From NCBI RefSeq assembly GCF_017377395.1, contig NZ_CP061800.1:62001-126000 (forward strand): 64,000 nucleotides of DNA, read 5' to 3'. Shown here in pieces: positions 30,528-43,300 of this stretch (its first letter is position 1; the number at the start of each line of letters is the position of its first letter). Under the pieces are notes generated by a model. It ran no database searches, had not been told where the DNA came from, and saw nothing but the letters and a program-made list of their open reading frames with translations. The position numbers and the translations under genes were made by a program. The stretch is from Desulfonema magnum (GTDB lineage: Bacteria > Desulfobacterota > Desulfobacteria > Desulfobacterales > 4be13).

Positions 30528-30954
30528 ATGCAGAAGCGGAGAGGCAGGGTATTTTCCCTGAGGGGAACAATTTTTTTCACTGTGATTGCGGTGCTGTGTC
30601 TTTTCACAGCATATGCGGGAGCCGATCAGATTCTTCTGGCGGATTTCGGCGGGAACGGATCTGAAAACACTTTCGGCCTTGCCGGATGGGACACCGTCAT
30701 AAAGGACTGTTACACGGATTACCGTGATATCGGTCCCGGGGGAACCACGGTCACCGCGGGATCGAACGGGTCCTATGACCATCAGGGCGTGACAGGGCCT
30801 GTGAGAGCGTTCGCACCGGGTGAGAGAATCGCCGTGACATGGCACAACAGCTCCGAGGGGACCGTCACCTTTGTTCCGAAAATCAGCTTTGACGATCCGG
30901 ACCGCCGGATTTCAGGAGTGACCGGCACATGGCACGACATGAGCGGGCTGACCC
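30528..30954 (+). pseudogene. Giant surface/Rhs protein, fragment 1 (signal peptide, first module)
   Basis: The 5' end of a very large exported protein. AAAAAGGAGAT at 30509-30519 is the ribosome site for ATG 30528. The signal peptide (about 1-33, ending in AYAGA) is followed by a jelly-roll-like module (GWDTVIKDCYTDYRDIGPGG, DPDRR, GTWHDMSGLT). An IS4-family element then interrupts it and causes a stop at 30957-30959. The TSD GGGCTGACCC (30945-30954) is repeated at 32660-32669. Without the element the frame continues exactly into 32670. Confidence 0.9.
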
Positions 30955-32659
30955 CATAGGTGTAAAGTTAAGGAACTGCTGAATTGTAAAAATATCCTTT
31001 TATAACATATGGTTGTTGTTTAAATAAAATGCAAGAAATGCCGTGTCGCAAATTACTTTTTCATTGCATCTCTCAGCACATGCTGATATTCCGGACTGTG
31101 TGAAAAAAACAAAATATCCGACAATCTCATAAGATCATATTTGGGAGGACTGTGCAATGATAAATAAACAGATTAAAATTGATGTCAGAACAGTTAAAAA
31201 GTTTTTCAAAAAAGGAAAGATCAGAAAAATAGCTGAAAAAACCGGTTTCATAAAGAGAAAACGGAAATTGGACGCATTCGAATTTTTCATATCGCTGACT
31301 TTCGGTTCGCTGACAACGACCACAATAACTCTGGGTGCCATAGCGGAAAATCTGTCCGAATGTATTTCAAGGGCGGGAATAAATGACCGTTTTAATCAGT
31401 ATGCCATTGATTTTCTGACAGAAGTTTTTTCATTTTTTTTCAGAACGGCGACTGAAAACGGACATAATATCAATATTGACGTATTAAATCAGTTCGGCAG
31501 AGTGAATATTATTGACAGTTCGTCATGGGAGCTGCCCCCGGGCCTGAAATCCGCATTTCCGGGATATAACATTGCGGGTTGCAAAGTTCAGTTAATGTAT
31601 GATTACAAAACCGGAGTGATTCAGCTGTTTGATATAAAAAAACAAACGTGTAACGATCAGAGTTATTCGAAGACACTGGGCGATCAGATCAGCGCGGATG
31701 ATCTGCTTATTTTCGATCTGGGATATTCAATTGCGGACATGCTGAAAATAACTGATGACAAAGAAGCCTTTTTCATATCCCGTTTTAATTATTCCGGAAT
31801 CGGTCTGTATATAAAGAAAGGGGAAGAATATGAGAGAATCGGAATCTCGGAGATATTGAAAAAGCTGAACGGCAATGAGACAATATTTGAATTCGAATGT
31901 TATACGGGAAACAAAGAGAAAAAGATAAAGATACGCTTTTTCGCAGTCAGAGTTCCGGAAGAAGTTGCAAACAAAAAACGGAGAAAAATGTGTCAGAATG
32001 CCAAAAAGAAAGGAAGAACCCCCAAGAAAGAATCACTGCGACTGTGTGAGTGGAACTTTATGATGACAAATATTCCTGCTGAGAAAACGGAGGATGTGAG
32101 AACCATCCTTGCATTTTATCCGATCAGATGGTCTGTGGAATTATTTTTCAAACAGTTTAAATCGGTATTGAACATTCATAAAACAGAAGTAAGAAACAAT
32201 GAGGACAGGCTCAGGTGCGAAGTATTGGGAAAAGCGATAGTTGTGATGTTCATATCCTACTGTTATTCGAATGCCAGATCAGAGGCATGGCGGATACTCG
32301 GCGAAGAGGTAAGTATTGACAAGACAGTGAAATATTTCAGAAGAAACATAGCCGGTCTGACAGTGCTGCTTTCGGATTCTGCTGACAAAGCGGCAAAACA
32401 TGTCAGGAAAATGATAGCAAAAATAACTGACACATGCCGGAAAGAGAGGCAGAAAAGCAGAAAAAACTCCCTTGATGTACTTATCGACGGAGCAGTTCTT
32501 GAAAACTATAAATATGTAAAGGTAAACCTCTCGGAACTCGGGCAGCCGGGTAAAGGCATGCCTCTGTCTTTCCGTCTTTTCAATCTGATAAATGTGAATT
32601 TATTTTTTGAAATCATACCGTTAGCAGGTTAGTTAAGTATCCTTAACTTTACACCTATG
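30955..32659 (+). mobile_element. IS4-family insertion sequence, copy 1 (1,705 bp)
   Basis: Ends are CATAGGTGTAAAGTTAAGGA inverted repeats (20 bp). A 10-bp target duplication, GGGCTGACCC, flanks it. It contains one transposase gene preceded by 200 bp. It is identical in length to the copies at 38673-40377 and 45176-46880. Confidence 0.95.
31157..32632 (+). CDS. IS4-family transposase
   Basis: A 491-residue DDE transposase. The three catalytic acids appear as D120 (IIDSSSW), D187 (LIFDLGY) and E328, the last within the IS4 signature Y(2)R(3)E(6)K: Y321, R324, E328, K335. It has a GGGAGGA ribosome site. It is intact, so the element may be active. It catalyses cut-and-paste transposition with 10-bp target duplication, as seen at both ends. 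Confidence 0.95.
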   Translation: MINKQIKIDVRTVKKFFKKGKIRKIAEKTGFIKRKRKLDAFEFFISLTFGSLTTTTITLGAIAENLSECISRAGINDRFNQYAIDFLTEVFSFFFRTATENGHNINIDVLNQFGRVNIIDSSSWELPPGLKSAFPGYNIAGCKVQLMYDYKTGVIQLFDIKKQTCNDQSYSKTLGDQISADDLLIFDLGYSIADMLKITDDKEAFFISRFNYSGIGLYIKKGEEYERIGISEILKKLNGNETIFEFECYTGNKEKKIKIRFFAVRVPEEVANKKRRKMCQNAKKKGRTPKKESLRLCEWNFMMTNIPAEKTEDVRTILAFYPIRWSVELFFKQFKSVLNIHKTEVRNNEDRLRCEVLGKAIVVMFISYCYSNARSEAWRILGEEVSIDKTVKYFRRNIAGLTVLLSDSADKAAKHVRKMIAKITDTCRKERQKSRKNSLDVLIDGAVLENYKYVKVNLSELGQPGKGMPLSFRLFNLINVNLFFEIIPLAG

Positions 32660-35600
32660 GGGCTGACCCTCGGACCGGGGGAGACATCCGTCAGTGTCTT
32701 TGATTCGGACGCCTCCTCTCAGGGAACTTACGGACTTGTGAATGTGAACGTGAATTATTCCAATCATGAGGTCCTGATCTGCGACAGAATTGAACTGACA
32801 TCCGGGGAGGCCGACACGGAGCCTCCCTCTGTCCCGGAAGGCCTGGCCGCTGAGATCATGCCCGGCCCGCAGGTCCGTCTGACCTGGAATCCCTCGTCGG
32901 ACAACGTCGCCACGGCCGGGTACCGGATTTACAGCGGGGACGGCACGGAGATCGGAACGGCTCCGGATGCCGTGTATGTGATTTATGATGTGACTCCGGG
33001 AACTTATGTTTACACGGTCACGGCTTATGACGTCCCGGGAAACGAATCCGCGCATTCGGATCCGCTGACTGTGACTGTCGGATCCGGTTACGTTCTCCTG
33101 CTGGCGAATTTCGGGGGAGATGAGTCCGGGAACCGCTTCGGCATTGCCGGATGGGACACCGTCATAAAGGACTGTTACACGAATTACCGTGATATCGGTC
33201 CCGGGGGAACCACGGTCACCGTGGGAACAAACGGGTCCTATGACCATCAGGGCGTGACAGGGCCTGCGAGAGCGTTCGCACCGGGTGAGAGAATCGCCGT
33301 GACATGGCACAACAGCTCCGAGGGGACCGTCACCTTTGTTCCGAAAATCAGCTTTGACGATCCGGACCGCCGGGTGATGGGAGAAACCGGCACATGGCAC
33401 GACATGAGCGGGCTGACCCTCGGACCGGGGGAGACATCCGTCAGTGTCTCTGATTTGGACGCCTCCTCTCAGGGAACTTACGGACTTGTGAATGTGAACG
33501 TGAATTATCCCAATCATGAGATGCTGATCTGTGACAAAATTGAACTGATGATCCCCGGACAGGGCACGGACACGGAGCCTCCGACTGTTCCGCAGAATCT
33601 CACTGCCGTGGAAATTCCGGTGGTTTTCGGATATCAGACAAGTCTCTCCTGGGACCCGTCCTCGGACAACATGGCTGTTGACCATTATGAGATTTTTCGT
33701 GACAGCGTGAACATTGCGGACAATGTCACGGAGACGGCTTATGATGACAGCGACGGTATCGTTCCGCAGACAGCTTACACCTATACGGTGAGCGCCTGCG
33801 ATGCCGCGGGAAACTGCTCGGCACAGAGCGATCCCGCCGTGGTGACAACAGGCGGAAACACCGCTCCGTCTCTCACGCTCACCGAGCCGGACGGCACGGA
33901 TGACACGGCAGGTGATACCTATATTATAAGGTGGACAGATGACGATCCTGATGACGACGCTCAGATTTCCCTGTATTATGACACGGACAGCTCCGGAGCC
34001 GACGGAACGCTCATTGCGGGCGGTCTGGGCGAGGACGCGGACGGCACAGGGGACGAATATGAATGGGACACCTCGGGCCTGTCCCCCGGGGATTATTATG
34101 TGTACGGCGTGATCAGCGACAGCGTGAATGCTCCTGTCACGGTTTACAGCGGCGGTACGGTGACAATAACGGAATCTGTCCCCCCGCCGGAGATCGTCAC
34201 GTTCGCAGCGAGCCCGGAAACGATAACGGCCGGTGAGACCAGCGTCCTGACATGGGAGGTTGCCAATGCCGACACTGTGACCATTGATCAGGGGATCGGC
34301 AGCGCGGGCGTGAGCGGTTCGGTGACGTTGCAGCCTTCTGAGACAACGACCTATACGCTCACGGCTTCCGGCCCCGGAGGCACATCAACCCGAAGCATCA
34401 TAATAACAGTAAGTTATCCTCTTCCTACTGTTACAACAGGTGCCGATCCTGTGACGATTCAGTCCGGCGAGTCGTCAGTACTGACATGGACTTCGACCGA
34501 TGCGGAATCCTGTTCAATCACCCCTGATATCGGCAATGTTGATTTAAACGGTTCTGTCACAATATCGCCAACAGAAACAACAACATACACTGTCACTGCC
34601 ACCGGCCCCGGCGGCACGGCTGCTGCCGATGCCGATGTCGAGGTGATTTTTCCTCTGTCCGTCACGGTTATTGAACCGGACGGTGCTAACGATATCGCTC
34701 ACAGAAACTTTAGGATACAATGGACCGATGTCAGTCCGGATAGCGGGACTGTGTCAGTTTCTCTCTTCTATGATACGGATAACAGCGGTGAAGACGGAAT
34801 ATTGATTGTAAGAGGTCTGAGCATGGCTTCGACGGATTCCTATGGCGAATATGTCTGGAATACGGCAGAGATACCCGAAGGAGCATATTATGTGTATGCT
34901 GTGATTAACGACGGAGTGAGTGAGGCGACACACTACAGCGAGGGTATGCTGACAGTTGATCATACGACTTTTTCTAATGAAATCAAGCTCACAGCCAGTG
35001 ATGCGGCAGAATCTGATTTTTTTGGAGGTTCCGTAGCCATCAGCGGAGACTATGCTGTTGTCGGAAGTCTGAATGACAGTTGCGATACATATATATTCAG
35101 GCGTGAAGGCACGGAATGGGTTGAACAGACCAAACTGGGCAAATCCGGAAATTCTGTAGCCATCAGCGGTGACTATGCTATCGTGGGGGACTCTGATTAT
35201 CATTCCGGAGCATATTATTCAGGCGCTGCATATATATTCAGGCGTGAAGGCACAGAATGGGTTGAGCAGGCCAGACTTGTGGGCAATGACATCGAAATGT
35301 ATGACTATTTCGGAACCTCCGTAGCCATCAGTGGTGACTACGCCATTGTAGGCGCTCCTGAAGGTTCCGGTAGTCTCACGACTGACGAAGGAGCAGCCTA
35401 CATATTCAGGCGTGACGGTGACACATGGACCGAGGAAGCCAAGCTGTCCACCTATGAACAGACAGGTGAAAAATATTTCGGACGGTCTGTGGCTATCAGC
35501 GGAGACTATGCTGTTGTAAGTTCCCACCTTGATTTTCGTTGGGGTTGCCAGGGCGGTCCTCATGTTTACTCAGGCAAAGTATATATTTACAAGCGTGAGG

Positions 35601-36707
35601 GGACGGAATGGAGACGGAAGAATAGTCTCAGAACTTACTCGGGTTATAACCATCAAATCACAGATAACTTTGGCTGTTCCCTGGCTATAAGCGGTGACTG
35701 CCTTGTCGCAGGGGCAGGGGCAAGGGTTTCCGGCCGTTTCAGATATAAATACGACAATCCAGGTGCGGCTCACGTTTACAGGCATGACGGCTCGGACTGG
35801 ATTAAGGAAGCCGTACTCACCGCCACTGATCCGAAAGGACGCGACCTTTTTGGAGACTCCGTCTCCCTGAACGGTGACCATATTGTTGTGGGATCGCCCG
35901 GCGGGGATGGCAATTCAGAGGAAGTCTGGATTTTTAAACACAACGGATCAGAGTGGTCTCCATATGCCAGATGCAAAGCCAGTGACGCTGAAAAATATGA
36001 TGATTTCGGAATATCTGTGTCCGTCAGCGGCGGCTACTTCATTGTGGGAGCTTCCCGTGATGATGACTACGGAGGCAGCTCCGGTTCGGCTTATATCTAT
36101 TCGATTGAGAATATTCTCGCCGCACCGGCGATCAATGTGCTCGAACCGGACGGAGATAATTTTGCAGACACACAGTTTCTAATAAAATGGACAGATATTA
36201 ATCCTGATGATGATGCGGAAATTTCTCTGTACTATGATACAGACAACAGCGGTGCTGACGGAACCCTGATCGTCAGCGGGCTGAATGAGACCCCTGACGG
36301 TTCCGGGGACACATATCTGTGGAATACGGCAGAAATGCCGGAAGGAATGTATTATATCTATGCTGTGATTAATGACGGGATATATGATCCGGTCGTGAGT
36401 TACAGCGAGGGCATGGTGACAGTCAGCCATACATTTTCTTCCGAACTCAGACTTATCACGGGCGATCCCTCGGAAACGGATGATCTGGGATTTTCCGTAA
36501 GTATGGACGGCGACTGTGCCATTGTGGGAGTACCCTATGATGACAGCGGAGATGACATAGGCTCGGCCTGGATTTTCAGACGGGACGGTTTTGTCTGGAC
36601 CAGGGAAGCCAGACTCACACCCGGCGACGGCGCCAAACATGACCTTTTCGGAACTTCCGTATCTGTAAGCGGCGATTATGCTGCCATAGGCTCACCTGAT
36701 AATCATA
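32660..36707 (+). pseudogene. Giant surface/Rhs protein, fragment 2 (FN3, Ig-like, FG-GAP repeats)
   Basis: Continues the 30528 gene. The only start available is the IS-derived ATG at 32657, so alone it would lack a signal peptide (1,366 residues as an open frame, the last few read from the next element). Modules in order: jelly-roll/FN3 pairs (to about residue 420), a TLTEPDGTDDTAGDTY module, Ig-like domains with TAGETSVLTWEV and QSGESSVLTWTS, and a long FG-GAP-like propeller with at least seven FG-SVAISGDYAIVG repeats. A second EPDG module is embedded. It is cut at 36708 by an ISKra4-family element with TSD AATCATA. Confidence 0.9.
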
Positions 36708-38426
36708 AGGGTGCGGCTCTTTTAGGTCGAGTGGAAAATTCAATCATATATAAATGATACAAATTTTTATCCTTGATTTTTTATGTATTATTTGCTATGT
36801 ATGAAAAGTGGACAGTCATATGAGGGAAATGCTGATAAATGGCAAACAGGAAAGAAAATCATAATTGTCGTCCTTGTCAACAACAGAAGTTGCCTTCGCC
36901 GCCTCGACAGAGAAATATCTGGAACTCATCGGCCATCTGGAGTTGCCTGAAAGTCATTCTATGACTCACAGTGATTTGGAAAATCTTTTGTCCGGCGAAG
37001 GCCGCGAACTGATGCGAAGACTCATGGAAGATCATCTGAGAATCCGGGCTTGCGGAGATGACGTATGGAAATCCGTGACCGGTTCCGATGGCATTGAACG
37101 AACTCATAAGATATTGCGGGAAAGGACAGTGATGACAGTGTTCGGGAAGGTGAGAATAAAACGCACAGGTTATTCGCGTCCCGGGAAGAGCAGTCTGTTT
37201 CCCCTGGATGCTGTCCTGAATCTTCCCGAAGGCATCCATTCTTACGGAATCAGAAAGGCACTTGCCCTGGAAGTCTCGAAAAGTTCTTTTTCGGAAGCGA
37301 CAGATTCGATCAGACGGCAGACCGGAGTGAGAATGCATAAAAGACAGGCGGAACACCTGTCCCGGAAGGCGGTGCGGTGTTTTGACGAGTATTATGAGCA
37401 GACTTGCAGCCTCCTGCCCGGGGAGGCGGAAAAACTGCCTTTGCTGATTCTGACAACGGATGGCAAGGGAATAGTTGTCAGGAAGGAGGATCTGAGGGAG
37501 GAGACAAGGAAAAAGGCTGAAAATGCCCGAAGAAAGCTGAATAAGAGAATCTCCAAGGGAGAAAAGAAAAATCGTAAGCGCATGGCAACTGTCGCGTCAG
37601 TTTATCATATGGAGAGATTTGTACGCTCCCCCGAATCTGTGGCAGGAGAATTCGCACCGGAATCGGAATCGGAAAAAAAAGGAAGGCCCCGCCCCGTGGC
37701 AAAGAGGGTGTGGGCAAGTCTGGAGAAAAGTCGGGAGGATGTCATTCGTGAGATTTTCGAGGAGGCTCTGAGAAGAGACCCGTCAAACAGCAAAAAGTGG
37801 GTGTGTCTGGTTGATGGGGATCCTCATCAGTTGAAAAGTGTCAACAGGCAGATCGAAAAATTTTCGGTGAGCGCCGTGGTGATACTGGACATCATTCACG
37901 TCATCGAGTATTTGTGGAAAGCTGCGAGGGTTTTTCATGATGAGGCAAGCAGGACATCCGAAAAATGGGTCTCAGAACGTCTTCTGGGAATATTGCGGGG
38001 CAGAGCCAGTCTTGTTGCCGGGGGGATGAGAAGGTCCGCCACCCTTCTGAAGATAAGACGGAGTTCGAGAAAACCTGTCGATGTGTGCGCCGACTATCTT
38101 CTCAAAAATTCGCCGTATCTGCGTTACAATGAGTATCTCGGAGAGGGATTGCCGATTGCCACAGGTGTGATCGAAGGCGCCTGCCGGCATCTGATCAGGG
38201 ACAGGATGGATATCACCGGAGCCCGGTGGAGTCTGGAAGGTGCGGAGGCGGTGCTGAAGCTTCGATCACTGAGATCAAGCGGTGATTTTGATGATTATTG
38301 GAAATTTTATGAGCTTCAGGAATTTGACAGAAACCATTATTCAAAGTATTCCGACCCGGCCATTCTGGACGAATTGTCATCAAAGGAATTTGTGGAAGGG
38401 AAGTCGACCTAAAAGAGCCGCACCCT
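36708..38426 (+). mobile_element. ISKra4-family insertion sequence (1,719 bp)
   Basis: 23-bp terminal inverted repeats begin AGGGTGCGGCTCTTTTAGGT and end with the complement. The target duplication is AATCATA (36701-36707 and 38427-38433), 7 bp. The right repeat contains the stop codon of the transposase. Excising the element and one TSD rejoins the host gene in frame (NHNNGHSTGSVYIF). Confidence 0.9.
36865..38412 (+). CDS. ISKra4-family transposase
   Basis: A 515-residue transposase that starts with TTG at 36865, since an in-frame stop (36862) excludes earlier starts. The C-terminal block GVIEGACRHLIRDRMDITGA followed by RWSLEGAEAVLKLRSLRSSGD is characteristic of the ISKra4 family. ILTTDGKGIV and VCLVDGDPHQLK contain the other acidic catalytic candidates. 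It appears intact. It lies on the same strand as the host gene. Confidence 0.9.
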   Translation: MSSLSTTEVAFAASTEKYLELIGHLELPESHSMTHSDLENLLSGEGRELMRRLMEDHLRIRACGDDVWKSVTGSDGIERTHKILRERTVMTVFGKVRIKRTGYSRPGKSSLFPLDAVLNLPEGIHSYGIRKALALEVSKSSFSEATDSIRRQTGVRMHKRQAEHLSRKAVRCFDEYYEQTCSLLPGEAEKLPLLILTTDGKGIVVRKEDLREETRKKAENARRKLNKRISKGEKKNRKRMATVASVYHMERFVRSPESVAGEFAPESESEKKGRPRPVAKRVWASLEKSREDVIREIFEEALRRDPSNSKKWVCLVDGDPHQLKSVNRQIEKFSVSAVVILDIIHVIEYLWKAARVFHDEASRTSEKWVSERLLGILRGRASLVAGGMRRSATLLKIRRSSRKPVDVCADYLLKNSPYLRYNEYLGEGLPIATGVIEGACRHLIRDRMDITGARWSLEGAEAVLKLRSLRSSGDFDDYWKFYELQEFDRNHYSKYSDPAILDELSSKEFVEGKST

Positions 38427-38433
38427 AATCATA

Positions 38434-38672
38434 ATAACGGCCATAGTACAGGTTCTGTCTATATCTTCAGGCGTGAGGGCACGGAGTGGACAGAGGAAGC
38501 CAAGCTTATCCCCGGCGATGTCGAAGTATCAAGCAGTTTCGGAAAGTCTGTATTTATCCATGATGGGTATGTGGTTGTAGGAGATTCGGGAAATTATTAT
38601 CTCGGATATCAGACGGGCGCGGCATATGTGTTCAGACATGAGGGCACGGAATGGACCCGGCAGGCAAAACTC
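38434..38672 (+). pseudogene. Giant surface/Rhs protein, fragment 3 (FG-GAP repeats)
   Basis: A 239-base remnant between two insertion sequences. It reads NNGHSTGSVYIFRREGTEWT through SFGKSVFIHDGYVVVGD to TRQAKL, an FG-GAP unit. The frame joins 36707 on the left and 40388 on the right once the elements are removed. It has no start or stop of its own. Confidence 0.9.
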
Positions 38673-40377
38673 CATAGGTGTAAAGTTAAGGATACTTAAC
38701 TAACCTGCTAACGGTATGATTTCAAAAAATAAATTCACATTTATCAGATTGAAAAGACGGAAAGACAGAGGCATGCCTTTACCCGGCTGCCCGAGTTCCG
38801 AGAGGTTTACCTTTACATATTTATAGTTTTCAAGAACTGCTCCGTCGATAAGTACATCAAGGGAGTTTTTTCTGCTTTTCTGCCTCTCTTTCCGGCATGT
38901 GTCAGTTATTTTTGCTATCATTTTCCTGACATGTTTTGCCGCTTTGTCAGCAGAATCCGAAAGCAGCACTGTCAGACCGGCTATGTTTCTTCTGAAATAT
39001 TTCACTGTCTTGTCAATACTTACCTCTTCGCCGAGTATCCGCCATGCCTCTGATCTGGCATTCGAATAACAGTAGGATATGAACATCACAACTATCGCTT
39101 TTCCCAATACTTCGCACCTGAGCCTGTCCTCATTGTTTCTTACTTCTGTTTTATGAATGTTCAATACCGATTTAAACTGTTTGAAAAATAATTCCACAGA
39201 CCATCTGATCGGATAAAATGCAAGGATGGTTCTCACATCCTCCGTTTTCTCAGCAGGAATATTTGTCATCATAAAGTTCCACTCACACAGTCGCAGTGAT
39301 TCTTTCTTGGGGGTTCTTCCTTTCTTTTTGGCATTCTGACACATTTTTCTCCGTTTTTTGTTTGCAACTTCTTCCGGAACTCTGACTGCGAAAAAGCGTA
39401 TCTTTATCTTTTTCTCTTTGTTTCCCGTATAACATTCGAATTCAAATATTGTCTCATTGCCGTTCAGCTTTTTCAATATCTCCGAGATTCCGATTCTCTC
39501 ATATTCTTCCCCTTTCTTTATATACAGACCGATTCCGGAATAATTAAAACGGGATATGAAAAAGGCTTCTTTGTCATCAGTTATTTTCAGCATGTCCGCA
39601 ATTGAATATCCCAGATCGAAAATAAGCAGATCATCCGCGCTGATCTGATCGCCCAGTGTCTTCGAATAACTCTGATCGTTACACGTTTGTTTTTTTATAT
39701 CAAACAGCTGAATCACTCCGGTTTTGTAATCATACATTAACTGAACTTTGCAACCCGCAATGTTATATCCCGGAAATGCGGATTTCAGGCCCGGGGGCAG
39801 CTCCCATGACGAACTGTCAATAATATTCACTCTGCCGAACTGATTTAATACGTCAATATTGATATTATGTCCGTTTTCAGTCGCCGTTCTGAAAAAAAAT
39901 GAAAAAACTTCTGTCAGAAAATCAATGGCATACTGATTAAAACGGTCATTTATTCCCGCCCTTGAAATACATTCGGACAGATTTTCCGCTATGGCACCCA
40001 GAGTTATTGTGGTCGTTGTCAGCGAACCGAAAGTCAGCGATATGAAAAATTCGAATGCGTCCAATTTCCGTTTTCTCTTTATGAAACCGGTTTTTTCAGC
40101 TATTTTTCTGATCTTTCCTTTTTTGAAAAACTTTTTAACTGTTCTGACATCAATTTTAATCTGTTTATTTATCATTGCACAGTCCTCCCAAATATGATCT
40201 TATGAGATTGTCGGATATTTTGTTTTTTTCACACAGTCCGGAATATCAGCATGTGCTGAGAGATGCAATGAAAAAGTAATTTGCGACACGGCATTTCTTG
40301 CATTTTATTTAAACAACAACCATATGTTATAAAAGGATATTTTTACAATTCAGCAGTTCCTTAACTTTACACCTATG
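38673..40377 (-). mobile_element. IS4-family insertion sequence, copy 2 (1,705 bp)
   Basis: The same element as at 30955, in the opposite orientation. TSD GGCAAAACTC at 38663-38672 and 40378-40387. The 20-bp inverted ends are the same. Confidence 0.95.
38700..40175 (-). CDS. IS4-family transposase
   Basis: The 491-residue protein is identical to that at 31157 (D120, D187, E328; Y(2)R(3)E(6)K). Intact, on the strand opposite to the host gene. Identity among copies means that transposition was recent. Confidence 0.95.
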   Translation of the reverse strand: MINKQIKIDVRTVKKFFKKGKIRKIAEKTGFIKRKRKLDAFEFFISLTFGSLTTTTITLGAIAENLSECISRAGINDRFNQYAIDFLTEVFSFFFRTATENGHNINIDVLNQFGRVNIIDSSSWELPPGLKSAFPGYNIAGCKVQLMYDYKTGVIQLFDIKKQTCNDQSYSKTLGDQISADDLLIFDLGYSIADMLKITDDKEAFFISRFNYSGIGLYIKKGEEYERIGISEILKKLNGNETIFEFECYTGNKEKKIKIRFFAVRVPEEVANKKRRKMCQNAKKKGRTPKKESLRLCEWNFMMTNIPAEKTEDVRTILAFYPIRWSVELFFKQFKSVLNIHKTEVRNNEDRLRCEVLGKAIVVMFISYCYSNARSEAWRILGEEVSIDKTVKYFRRNIAGLTVLLSDSADKAAKHVRKMIAKITDTCRKERQKSRKNSLDVLIDGAVLENYKYVKVNLSELGQPGKGMPLSFRLFNLINVNLFFEIIPLAG

Positions 40378-40387
40378 GGCAAAACTC

Positions 40388-43300
40388 ACTCCCGATGATC
40401 CGGAAAGTGGCAGGCGCTTCGGAATATCCGTATCCATGAACGGTGATTATGTCATTGTGGGCGATGATGACGGTGATGCCCCGGGGAGGATAACCGATTC
40501 AGGCTGTGCCTATATTTTCAGACATGAAGGTACGGAATGGCTCCAGCAGGCAAAACTTACCGCCAGTGATGCGGCAGCAAATGAGTCTTTCGGGATGTCC
40601 GTCTCCCTCAGCGATGAATACGCCATTGTGGGTTCCTCTTATGACGACGACGGAGGAACCTCTTCAGGCGCTGCATATATCTTCAGGCGTGAGGGCACGG
40701 AATGGAGTCAGCAGGTAAAACTCACTGCCGATGATCCGGAAGCATATGACTGTTTCGGAAGCTCCGTATTTCTTGATGGTGACTACGCTGTTGCAGGTGT
40801 TCCTTATGACGATGATGCCGGATCAGGTTCAGGTGCCGTATATATTTTTAAGCGTGAGGGCACGGAATGGAACCCGCAGACCAAGCTCACTGCCAGTGAT
40901 GCGGAAGCATCTGCCTATTTCGGGAAATCTGTGGCCATAAGTGGCGGTTATGCTATTGTGGGCGCGTTTTATAAAGATTATAACAGCCATTCAGGTTCAG
41001 CCTATATTTATCCGCTTGCCACTGCAAGCATAACTGCCCAACCTGAAGTTATTCCTCCTGGCGGAACTTCGGTGCTGACATGGGACACAACCCATGCGGA
41101 TTCCTGTGTGATCGAACCGGATATCGGCAATGCTGATCCGAACGGCTCTGTCGAAATTTCGATGACTGAAACGACGACTTATACCATCACGGCAACAGGC
41201 ACCGCAGGCACCGGCACGGACAGCGTGACAGTTGCTGTCGCGTCAGCGCCCACAGTGAGCATCAGTGCGGAGCCTGAAATTATTCAGGAAGGTGATTCTG
41301 CGGTTCTGACATGGAGTTCCACCCATGCGGATTTGTGTGTGATCGAGCCGGATATAGGCAATGCTGTTCCGAACGGCTCTGCTGAGATTTCGCCGACTGA
41401 GACGACGACTTACACCATCACCGCCACAGGTCTCGCCGGTACTGTCAATAAACAGATTACAGTTATTGTGACAGCTCCGATGCCTGTGGTAACCATCAGC
41501 GCAGATCCGATAAATATTCAGCCCGGACAGACGAGCACGCTGTCATGGCATTCCCAAAACGCTGATACCTGTGTGATCACTCCGGATGTCGGTGATGCTG
41601 ACCTGAACGGTTCTGTCACGGTATCACCGGGTGAGACCACGACTTATACAATTTCGGCCACAGGTCTGGGACTCACGGCCACAGCCCGGGTCAGAGTTTA
41701 TGTCGGAGACGGAAACGAATACGCATATGGCGATCCCTCTCCCGCGGAACAGGCCCACTTGGAAGCTCTCAATCGTGCGCGTCTCGACCCGCACGCGGAA
41801 GCGGAGCGTCTGGGCATAGAGCTTTTCGAGGGAGTTCCGGAAGGAGAGATTACAGAAGAACCTTCACAGCCGCTGGCATTTAATGCCCGGCTGTACGAAG
41901 CTGCCTGTCTTCACTCACAGGATATGATTGACCGGCAATATTATGCGCATAACACACCTGAAGGGCAGACACCTTCTGACCGCATAGAAGCGGCCGGTTA
42001 TCTTTACAGCACTAATGGTGAAAATATCGGATACCGAGCCTCTTCCGAGCCTTTGGATGAGACAGATGCGGTATTAAGGAAACATGACAGTCTTTTCATT
42101 GACGCAGGTGTCGAGGGCCGGGGGCATCGCGTAAATATCCTCAATAATGATTTTAAGGAAGTCGGTCTCTGTGCTGCTCATGGTTCTTACGGGGAATATC
42201 CTTATTGCCATATGTTTACCTGTGACTTCGGTGCGTCAGCGGAGAATTATGATTCCTTTCTCACGGGCGTTGTCTATGATGATCAGAACAATGACGGCGT
42301 CTATACCGCAGGCGAGGGAACAGAAAACATTGAAATTGTGATCGCCGAATCCGGGGCAGTGACCCGCACAGCTTCGGCAGGCGGATACGGAATTCCCCTG
42401 TCTCCGGGCGATTACACGGTAAAAGCCGTTCTGCCGGACGGACGTGAGGCCATACGCGAGATCAGCATTGCAAACCGGAATGTGAAACTTGATTTTCTGC
42501 TTGGTGATTTCGGGCTTCAGCCGTGTGCTGTGACGATTGCTGCTGATTTTCAGATTATCAGCAGCGGAGATTCCGCCACCCTGACATGGCAGTCCGAACA
42601 TGCGTATTCTGTTTTCATAGACAATGGTGTCGGTTATGTGCCAATGAGCGGCTCTGTCACAGTATCACCTGCGGAGACCACGATCTATACCGTCATGGTC
42701 ACAGGTGCCGCAGGCACTGCCACTTCTTATGTGACCATCTGTGTGGATGAACTTCCCCCGCCGCCTTCCGTGGAAGTCAGTCTCACACCGGAACTGCTCG
42801 GACAGGGCGGAACAGCCACTCTCTCCTGGACTTCGACCGATGCCGAGTTTGCCTATATTGACAACGGTGTGGGCGAGGTTCCGGCAGACGGCTCACTCGA
42901 ACTTCAGCCGGATCACACAACAATTTATACGGTCACCGTTGTCGGTCCCGGGGGTCCTGCGAGTGCCGAGGCCGTGCTTATGGTGGCCGGCAGTCCCGAA
43001 CCTCAGCCCGAAGGCTCCTTCGGCAGCCAATATGAGGACCTGGTTCCCACAAACGCCACGGTCGGGAGCTACGATGCAAAACGTTTTTCCATAATCACCG
43101 GGCTGGTTCATAATGCGGACGGCCTCCCCCTGGCGGATGTCTCTGTTATGATACTGGGCCATCCCGAATACGGAACAGCGTTTACCGGTGCGGACGGGCG
43201 GTTTTCCATTCCCGCTGAGGGCGGATCGGTGATGACCCTTGTTTACCGGAAACAGGGGCTGCTCACGTCCCAGCGTCAGGCCGAGGTGCCGTGGAACGAC